Shown: positions 57,987 through 64,000 of the stretch, one piece after another
How the letters are laid out: each line of letters starts with the position of its first letter
Numbering within the stretch: position 1 is the stretch's first letter
Source of the DNA: Tetramitus jugosus
Taxonomy: Eukaryota > Heterolobosea > Eutetramitea > Acrasida > Vahlkampfiidae
Length of the DNA: 64,000 bases
Direction of reading: 5' to 3'
Assembly (NCBI GenBank): GCA_937625935.1
Contig: OW569351.1
Span: forward strand, 186,001 to 250,000
Notes under the pieces: model-generated
Database searches by the model: none
Told to the model about the DNA's origin: nothing
What the model saw: the letters and a program-made list of their open reading frames with translations, nothing else
Program-made: the position numbers and the translations under genes

Positions 57987-60311
57987 TCAAATTGCCACCT
58001 TCATCGCGCCAATCTCCTTTCTACAATCAATTTTGTTAGCTCGTTTGCGGAGATGGAACAGTGGCTCTGGTGAAGGTGCTCTCTGGCAAGTAGGCTCCTC
58101 TCTTTCTGATGCGAGCACGACCAAAGGCCTCATGGACTTGATCCCGTGAACAACATGACCAAAAGTCGACTTTTCACTCACAATCAAGTCGTCAGCCTGC
58201 ATCAATAACCACATCTCAACAACAGCATGCTTCACAGAGTCTTTACTTCGTGAATTGGTGCTCACCGAAGCTTCCTTTGGTGTTCTGACCATTTGAACAG
58301 AATTCAAAAAAGAAAATTCAGCTCTATTCTCATTCAACCATCGATGACCCTCGCCAAAGGCAGGCTCAAAATCTGTTGTAACAAACAGCAAGACATCACG
58401 AATGTTGCTTGCCTGTAGTTTCATGATTCTATCCTTGGCACATTGCCAGAATGTGGACACTGGTGTCCCTTTAAACATTCTTTCTCTTGGGTTCTTTCTA
58501 ATCTGAATACCCAGGACAAATGTTGTCTCTGGTGACTCCATCTTCTTCCCAAACACTTGCATCGAGTATTGCTTCACTAGCGATTGCAATGGATCGGTCA
58601 ATTGGAGCAACCATCGCGAAACTGGACCAAACACATCCACCATGTTTGCCGCATCATTCTTCATCATATCACGGTCACCGCCATCCGTCGTCACTGCCAT
58701 TGTAGTTGTGCTCTTTGGTTGTCGATCACTGTTTGCTTCTTCTTGTTGTTTAGAGAGAAGGAGTGCACTCGATGGGAACCACTCCTGGAACAGTGATGCA
58801 TAGTTCTCATTGTCAGCATACAACAGTGTCGCAAAGTACTGTGCAGCCTCCAAATAATGCACCTTCTTTCGAGACAATCGAAGTCCATGAATGTCATTCG
58901 TGTAACGAATCGATGAATCTTCATCACCATGACCACCAGAGTGTGTTGCATCATTACCACCTTGCTTTATCTCACACTCTTGCCAATCGACTTGCTGTTG
59001 TTCGCTCATTGTAGTCTTTCCACTCTTTTTATCATCAACGACACTGTCATCATCGTCATCGATCGCCTCGATCGCATCATTCGCATGGCAACCTCCGTCG
59101 TGAAGTACTCGTTGACGCTTTTGGTTACAATAGTAGCTAGCGAGTCCATTATTGTTGTTGTTGTTGTTGTGATCAAAACTACTCATTGTTGCAAACATTG
59201 ATTGATGCAAGTGTCGAGAACACTTGAAATACACTTCGGCTTCTCTGCTCGTTGAAGCCAATGTTGTTTCTTGCATGTCATGTCTCCACTCACGATTGTT
59301 CAACAACAATGCCTGTACATTCTCTGGTAGTGCACGAATATCCCATTGTAATGTCATTTGGATATTGTCGTCACTGTGCATTGCTCTTGTATCATTCATG
59401 TTATTGTTGTTGTTGTTGTTGTTGTTATTGATTGATCTCATCCTGTCCACCAATCCTATACTACTACTACTACTACTACTATGAATGGTAGGTGCTTGTA
59501 ACAAATCATTCAAATGAGCTCTGCATCCCCTGTATCCATCCACATTCCAATCAATGAGAAACACTCGACCACTGATCATGGCATAAATGAATGAAGACAC
59601 CAATCCCATGACAATGTTACCAAATCCCGATTGTTCATGTGGTCTAAAGATTAAGAATTGATGATGATTTGTCATGACGGGTGAAAGTGGTGATGCATGT
59701 GATGATGATGATGATGATGATGATGATTGTTTCCTGATGAGTTGATCCATGACAAGAGTATGATATTGGACATAGTGTCTCAACAGAGAGTGTTGCCTCT
59801 GTTCATAAATATTGTTTGTTGTTGTTGTTGTTGTCGGTAATGTTGGTAATGTTTTTTTTTCTTCATTGGTGACTTGTTGTATTGGTTGTTGTTGTTGTTG
59901 TTGTTGTTGTATTCTTTGTGGTTGTTGGTTACCCAGCATGTTTTTGTTGTTGATATTGCATCTTTCTTCAAAGAGCACTAGTTTCATGAGAAGAGGTATC
60001 GAATGACCATTGTCATCCATATCCTGATGTGCAGCTTTCTCATCATCATTTCTCATTGTTGTCTTCATTGTACTACTTGTTGTCATGTTGAAAATGCGAC
60101 GCCAATAATAAAACATGAACAACTGAATGAGCAATGCTAGGAGAAATAGAGTGAGTATGAATCGGGTTCGAGATCCGTTCTTCTTGTTGCGAAACAGCAA
60201 TGCAAAGATGCTTGTTGTTGCGGTGTTTGATGTTGTTGTTGTTGTGGTGCTGGTAGTCCTAGGAGGAGCTTCTCCTGCATTCATGGTTGTGTAGTGGAGT
60301 CGAGAGATCAT
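57987..60311 (-). CDS. Golgi type II membrane protein, fucosyltransferase-like
   Basis: A 774-residue single-exon protein (765 from a second ATG at 60284). A short basic N-terminus (RNKKNGSRTR) precedes one signal-anchor helix (FILTLFLLALLIQLFMFYYW), giving type II topology. After Gln/Thr-rich stem sequence comes FRPHEQSGFGNIVMGLVSSF, then YAMISGRVFLIDWNVDGYRG. This resembles the donor-binding opening of GT37/GT23-type fucosyltransferases (GLGNRILxLVSAFLYALLTNRVFLID). The C-terminal half has FVLGIQIRKNP, LLFVTTDFEPAFGEGHRWL and DDLIVSEKSTFGHVVHG, matching the later glycosyltransferase motifs. Asn, Ser and Asp runs interrupt the domain. GDP-fucose use is inferred. A GDP-fucose-transporter-like gene is in the same window. 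Confidence 0.65.
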   Translation of the reverse strand: MISRLHYTTMNAGEAPPRTTSTTTTTTSNTATTSIFALLFRNKKNGSRTRFILTLFLLALLIQLFMFYYWRRIFNMTTSSTMKTTMRNDDEKAAHQDMDDNGHSIPLLMKLVLFEERCNINNKNMLGNQQPQRIQQQQQQQQPIQQVTNEEKKTLPTLPTTTTTTNNIYEQRQHSLLRHYVQYHTLVMDQLIRKQSSSSSSSSSHASPLSPVMTNHHQFLIFRPHEQSGFGNIVMGLVSSFIYAMISGRVFLIDWNVDGYRGCRAHLNDLLQAPTIHSSSSSSSIGLVDRMRSINNNNNNNNNNMNDTRAMHSDDNIQMTLQWDIRALPENVQALLLNNREWRHDMQETTLASTSREAEVYFKCSRHLHQSMFATMSSFDHNNNNNNNGLASYYCNQKRQRVLHDGGCHANDAIEAIDDDDDSVVDDKKSGKTTMSEQQQVDWQECEIKQGGNDATHSGGHGDEDSSIRYTNDIHGLRLSRKKVHYLEAAQYFATLLYADNENYASLFQEWFPSSALLLSKQQEEANSDRQPKSTTTMAVTTDGGDRDMMKNDAANMVDVFGPVSRWLLQLTDPLQSLVKQYSMQVFGKKMESPETTFVLGIQIRKNPRERMFKGTPVSTFWQCAKDRIMKLQASNIRDVLLFVTTDFEPAFGEGHRWLNENRAEFSFLNSVQMVRTPKEASVSTNSRSKDSVKHAVVEMWLLMQADDLIVSEKSTFGHVVHGIKSMRPLVVLASEREEPTCQRAPSPEPLFHLRKRANKIDCRKEIGAMKVAI

Positions 60312-60816
60312 AATAATGAAGAAAATATCAATATATAGATATGGGTTTGATGCAGCAGCAGTCTGCGATGTTTTTGTGATATCTCAGTCTTTCGGCAGGA
60401 TGATGATGTTTGGTGGTTGTTTGATGTTGTTTCTGGGCAAGTTAACTGATGAACGTGGATCCTTCCAAAGGATAAGATGCGAGACTCATGAGTGGCCAAA
60501 AATGATCATCTGCATGATTTGTTTGATTTTACCTACAATAAAGGTGAGTGGAGATGTGATCTCCTCCGGAACGACACTATTTTGAGACTTTGGGAACACG
60601 AAAAAGAAAATCATGATGTGTGTGGTGAATACAAAATAATATTGTTGTTGTTATTTTACCACGGAAATGCATGATGGAGTATATAGGTAACCCAAATGTA
60701 GTTGTTTGTTGATGAGATTCTCTAGAAACGCAGCAGTAGCAGCTGTCTTGTGTTTGTTGATAAGATCATACGATTAATGGAACAATGAAAATAAAAAAAA
60801 CCAATGCTGCACTCGT
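60312..60816. other. Intergenic stretch with a possible decayed kelch-like fragment
   Basis: 505 nt. On the plus strand about 60375-60674, open pieces in two frames read kelch-like: SQSFGRMMMFGG in one and NDHLHDLFDFTYNKGEWRCD in the next. There is no start, and a frame break lies between them at about 60490. This could be the remnant of a kelch-repeat gene or a chance likeness. Nothing else is seen. Confidence 0.25.
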
Positions 60817-61214
60817 TTATCTGTTCTCCCATTCGGATTTAACAACTATAATCAGATGCAGTCCAACAATAAGGATAAACAACAACAACAATCATCATCA
60901 TCAGAAAGCAGCAGAAAGCAGCAGAGTTAGCAATCCATATAATCATATACAATTCAATCCATCTGTACATCAAATGAAAAAAAAAATAACAACAACGTAC
61001 AGTTCCAGAATTTGATGGCACCTGGCTTCCATGTAGAATCATAAACAGGCTTCACAAATTGAATGTAGGAGAATTGTCCTAAAAGTCCGAGTCCAATCAA
61101 AGCGACTGAATTGGAAAAGATGGATCTTGCGTTGAGAAATCCATTGTAGTTACCAGTCTTGAAGACTGTTTGCTTGTTCATCTTGTTGATGTAAGTCTCG
61201 AAATCAGTTGGCAT
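60817..61214 (-). CDS. Small single-pass membrane protein (about 80 residues), unknown
   Basis: Exon 1 (61214-61001) encodes MPTDFETYINKMNKQTVFKT, then a hydrophobic helix (NSVALIGLGLLGQFSYIQFV) and WKPGAIKFWN, ending at a GTACGT donor. Exon 2 is uncertain. An acceptor TATAG at 60847-60846 gives a tail FVKSEWENR and a 155-nt intron. An earlier acceptor (TACAG, 60964-60963) gives YGLNCI with an implausibly short 38-nt intron. The build resembles small mitochondrial or ER membrane subunits. No family is recognised. It is divergent from AP-1 sigma, 180 nt apart. Confidence 0.5.
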
Positions 61215-61394
61215 TTTTGCTGTCTTGTCTCTATTACTTGTGGTGTGTTTGTTGGTCAAAGATTTTTCTCCTCTCAGTCGGAAGAAAAATGATTTTTGTC
61301 CGTGTGTGTCTCTGCCAAAACAAACCAGCAAGCAGAAACTCGCAATTATTAATTCATTCGTCCAAAAAAAACAAAAACGAACAAACATAATAGA

Positions 61395-61856
61395 ATGGCT
61401 GTTCAATTCGCATTGTTGATTAGCAGACAGGGAAAGACCCGATTGGCCAAATGGTACGCACCATACGATCAAAAAGAGAGATCACGTGTCATCAAAGAAG
61501 TTTCAAACATGGTGATTGGACGACCGTCGAAACTGTGCAATTTTCTCGACTGGAGAGATTGTAAGATTGTGTACAAGAGGTACGCATCCCTGTATTTTAT
61601 CATGTGTATAGACAAGGTGGACAATGAGTTGATTGCAATGGAAGTGGTGCATCATTTTGTGGAGACGTTGGATCGATATTTTGGCAATGTTTGTGAACTG
61701 GATCTCATTTTCAATTTTCACAAGGCGTATTGGATATTGGACGAAGTGTTGTTGAATGGTGAGTTGCAAGAGACGAGCAAGAAGGCCATTTTGAGAATTG
61801 TGGCTGCTCAGGACACTCTGATGGACAATTTGCATCAATCGAATTTTACAATGTAA
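61395..61856 (+). CDS. AP1S: Clathrin adaptor AP-1 complex subunit sigma
   Basis: A 153-residue single-exon protein with the longin-type fold. It starts MAVQFALLISRQGKTRLAKW. It continues CNFLDWRDCKIVYKRYASLY and VVHHFVETLDRYFGNVCELD, then IFNFHKAYWILDEVLLNGEL and QETSKKAIL. FLDWRDCKIVYKRYASLYF and the ETSKK end place it with AP-1 rather than AP-2 or AP-3 sigma. AP-1 sorts cargo between the trans-Golgi and endosomes. AATAAA lies at 61896-61901, 40 nt after the stop. Confidence 0.94.
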   Translation: MAVQFALLISRQGKTRLAKWYAPYDQKERSRVIKEVSNMVIGRPSKLCNFLDWRDCKIVYKRYASLYFIMCIDKVDNELIAMEVVHHFVETLDRYFGNVCELDLIFNFHKAYWILDEVLLNGELQETSKKAILRIVAAQDTLMDNLHQSNFTM

Positions 61857-61932
61857 AATCACCACCAGTAACTTTGTAAATATCCCCAAATTTTCAATAA
61901 ACATCCTCACAACTGAAACACACACAACCACC

Positions 61933-62010
61933 ATGTCATATATATAACAAACGCTCAATATAACAATATAACTCTTTTAGTCTTATGTCATACAACAAGC
62001 GCTCAATATA
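61933..62010. repeat. Short direct repeat between AP-1 sigma and the GH81 gene
   Basis: Two imperfect copies of an element of about 26-30 nt that starts atgtcata and ends gctcaatata (61933-61962 and 61985-62010), 52 nt start to start. They lie in the 231-nt gap between convergent genes. Confidence 0.55.
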
Positions 62011-62087
62011 AAAGAATGGATTACACTCAAATGTTACAACAGAATGGGCTGTTTTTATTCCATGCATGTATCGCTCAAGAGATCCAG

Positions 62088-64000
62088 TTAGCAAGTACCA
62101 ATCGACTTCAGGGTACTATTCGAGCAGCAGTAAGCACTAGGATTGTAGCATGCTCCTCCACACTTCTGAGTTCCAGTTGGACACAACATCTTGTCATAAC
62201 AAGTGAAGGCAGAAGGATTGTAGCACGCTCCGTTGCAGCAGCTCAGTCCACTTGAACATTGAGTAGTCTGACATGCTGTGTCAGTGGATGTCGATGGAGT
62301 AGGACTTGGACTGGGAGATGGAGAAGAACAAGCTCCCTTGGCAGCAACGGTGCTTCCAGAGCAACACTCGTATGAATCCGTATTGTAGCAAACATTTCCA
62401 CAAGCAGCTGTTCCACTACCACAGGATGGGCAAGTCGAGGAAGATGGGGAAGGTGATGGTGATGGAGATGGAGTTGGGGAAGGAGAAGGTGATGGTGTAG
62501 GAGATGGAGAAGGGCTTGGTGTGATGGAAACTCCATCAATATCTGCAAATGGACTTGCTCTCTTTGATTGTCCATTGGATCTTGTGTACAACCAATATAA
62601 GGTGTTAGTCTTTGTGTTACCATCATCATAACCAGTCAGAGAGAGAATTTTGGATGTTGCACCAGAGACATCAAAGTTAGCTTGAGCACACAATAAGATG
62701 CCTAACCATGCGTCAGTAGCAGTGCTATAGGCAGACTTGAACACTTGATAACTTTCTGTGACCCAACTTGGAGCAAGTAGATCTTCAGCAATTGGAGTTA
62801 TAGGAAGCATTTGAATACCATGGATATACTCAACATTGGCACCGAAGAATGTTGCATAATCAACCTTTGTTTCCCAAGCAATACCAACGACCTTGTTGCT
62901 AGTAAAAGGTGCATCGTAAATAGTATCAGCAGACTTAATTTGCCAGTACTTTTGAGCAGAACGGATCTCAGTCTGAAGTAAGATTCGACCCATATCCATC
63001 AAGTTCTGATCTTGATAAACTAAACCAAGCAAGTACATTCCATAGTAGGCATTGACTGCCTCAGAAGTGGACTCTTGATTTCTTGAATCAGCAAAAGCGA
63101 AGAGACCAGCAGCAAATGAGTGACCAACAAACCAGTCCTTGTGTCTCAACTTTGTAAAAGCTGGATCAGAAGAGTTTGGATTAGCGTAATCTCTCACAAG
63201 TTCATATATCTTCTCCTTATTCTGTGTACCCCATGTTTGATCCTTCTTGATAATACAAGCAGCAGCATAAACAAAGTACCCATAATGGAAATGGTGATCG
63301 TTGTAATAGTATTGACCGTAGTCAGCAGTTGAAGAGCCAACGGAGTTCTTGCTGACAACACCGCCATAAGTCTTTTCATAAACAAATTTGTTGTCAGAGG
63401 AAGTGTAGCCAGTTCCTCCCAACCACTTGTTAAAGTATGTCTTCATGTTCGTTCTGACAGTGGATGCAATGGATGTCTGTCCCAATTCATCTGCAATCAC
63501 AGCCAATCTACCAAGTCTGGCAACGGCTTTTCCTCCAAAGTATGGATCTGTGGGCGTTGGGTAAGAGTTCTGATCGCCTTGCAACGCAGAGATCAATGAT
63601 GTCTTTGCTGCGGTATTCACAATCTCATATCGACCATAGAAGCCAACATCAGTGATTAATGATTCGATCATTGTCCATGTGTCACCAATGACAGCATCTG
63701 TGTAACCCTTGATGCCTCTGTATCTGATCTGAGGAGACGCATAGTTGGCATTCTGGATAATATCTCTGTGATGAGGCAATGAAAACATCAACAAAGAACC
63801 AGTTCCCTTCTTTTGCCAATTGAACTTGATGGTGGCCTTATCGTTCGCGACAGTGTAAGTCACTGTACCTCCTGTTGGATAGGCGGTGCTGTAAGTGTCA
63901 TACAACGATTCCTGGGTTGTTGGGTCAAGGACCATAACTGCTCTCAACCATCCATTGAATGCACCAGTGGCAGTCAGAGTGCTACCTGATTGCGTGAAGG
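62088..64000 (-). CDS. Secreted endo-1,3-beta-glucanase (GH81), N-terminus outside window
   Basis: The frame is open from the right edge (there reading TQSGSTLTATGAFNGWLRAV) to TAA at 62088, so the 5' end is missing. GH81 hallmarks are LLMFSLPHHRDI, the YYNDHHFHYGYFVYAAACII active-site block, HKDWFVGHSFAAGLFAF, and STSEAVNAYYGMYLLGLVYQ with the candidate catalytic glutamate. After about residue 440 of the visible part come a Ser-Pro-Thr linker (SPSPTPSPSPSP type) and three Cys-rich modules of the form CxxxCYNxSxYxCC. GH81 enzymes hydrolyse beta-1,3-glucan of fungal and algal walls, fitting a phagotroph or cyst-wall remodelling. The Cys modules may bind carbohydrate, which is inferred. Confidence 0.92.
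   Translation of the reverse strand, partial: FTQSGSTLTATGAFNGWLRAVMVLDPTTQESLYDTYSTAYPTGGTVTYTVANDKATIKFNWQKKGTGSLLMFSLPHHRDIIQNANYASPQIRYRGIKGYTDAVIGDTWTMIESLITDVGFYGRYEIVNTAAKTSLISALQGDQNSYPTPTDPYFGGKAVARLGRLAVIADELGQTSIASTVRTNMKTYFNKWLGGTGYTSSDNKFVYEKTYGGVVSKNSVGSSTADYGQYYYNDHHFHYGYFVYAAACIIKKDQTWGTQNKEKIYELVRDYANPNSSDPAFTKLRHKDWFVGHSFAAGLFAFADSRNQESTSEAVNAYYGMYLLGLVYQDQNLMDMGRILLQTEIRSAQKYWQIKSADTIYDAPFTSNKVVGIAWETKVDYATFFGANVEYIHGIQMLPITPIAEDLLAPSWVTESYQVFKSAYSTATDAWLGILLCAQANFDVSGATSKILSLTGYDDGNTKTNTLYWLYTRSNGQSKRASPFADIDGVSITPSPSPSPTPSPSPSPTPSPSPSPSPSSSTCPSCGSGTAACGNVCYNTDSYECCSGSTVAAKGACSSPSPSPSPTPSTSTDTACQTTQCSSGLSCCNGACYNPSAFTCYDKMLCPTGTQKCGGACYNPSAYCCSNSTLKSIGTC

Noticed and set aside
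60160..60180. tRNA B-box-like GGTTCGAGATCC
   Set aside because: It is inside the fucosyltransferase-like coding sequence (SRTRFI). No A box or cloverleaf surrounds it.
60963..61000. 38-nt intron in the small membrane-protein gene
   Set aside because: It is shorter than any well-supported intron here (51 nt). The later acceptor at 60846 is preferred, although neither is proven.

Overview
This window looks like nuclear DNA from a heterolobosean amoeboflagellate, most probably Naegleria or a close relative. That is an inference from gene content; no rRNA or mitochondrial marker is present. The genes are closely packed. Most introns are short and open with GTATGT, and 5' leaders are A-rich. The window carries an amoeboid toolkit (cofilin, formin) alongside flagellar genes (CFAP161, IFT46). 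It also carries a selenocysteine-lyase/selenophosphate-synthetase fusion of a kind already reported from Naegleria.

Layout. 1-600: the tail of an unknown gene and a 35-residue single-pass membrane microprotein. 607-8119 (minus strand): separase, an MMACHC-type cobalamin-processing enzyme and an F-box/LRR protein. 8454-15225: the SCLY-SelD fusion, tail to tail with CFAP161 (1 nt apart), then an ACF1/BAZ1A-like WAC-DDT-WHIM chromatin protein. 15361-17814: GMPPA tail to tail with a GDP-fucose-transporter-like gene. 17985-22601: IFT46, proteasome alpha-7 and a SIRT6/7-like sirtuin with a large insertion in its zinc module. 22625-26500: an anomalous block holding a truncated thymidylate-synthase fragment open into an unrelated gene, plus two convergent decayed genes. 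26626-31579: transcription factor DP, a small mitochondrial protein, FMC1 (with a GC-AG intron) and omega-amidase NIT2. 31721-41216: TRAPPC9, a p24 cargo receptor, a PPR-like mitochondrial protein and a C2H2/SANT protein. 41890-49675: the small subunit of serine palmitoyltransferase, DPH2, cofilin, alpha-galactosidase and a peroxisomal MFE-2-like dehydrogenase/SCP2 protein ending in SKL. 49852-64000: formin, a coiled-coil protein, kinesin-13, a fucosyltransferase-like type II membrane protein, a small membrane protein, AP-1 sigma and a secreted GH81 glucanase that runs off the window.

Shared themes. Several genes serve protein glycosylation and the secretory route: GMPPA, the GDP-fucose transporter, the fucosyltransferase-like protein, TRAPPC9, p24 and AP-1 sigma. 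Others serve cell division and microtubules: separase, DP, kinesin-13 and IFT46. A TTTTGGCGCC-type, E2F-like element recurs in intergenic DNA beside several genes, including separase, IFT46, formin, kinesin-13 and DP itself. Low-complexity Q/N/S/T/H tracts, many encoded by pure triplet runs, are frequent from about 20.8 kb onward, often inside conserved enzymes. Exon structures were worked out by hand from reading frame, splice signals and remembered family sequences. No search or transcript data were available.
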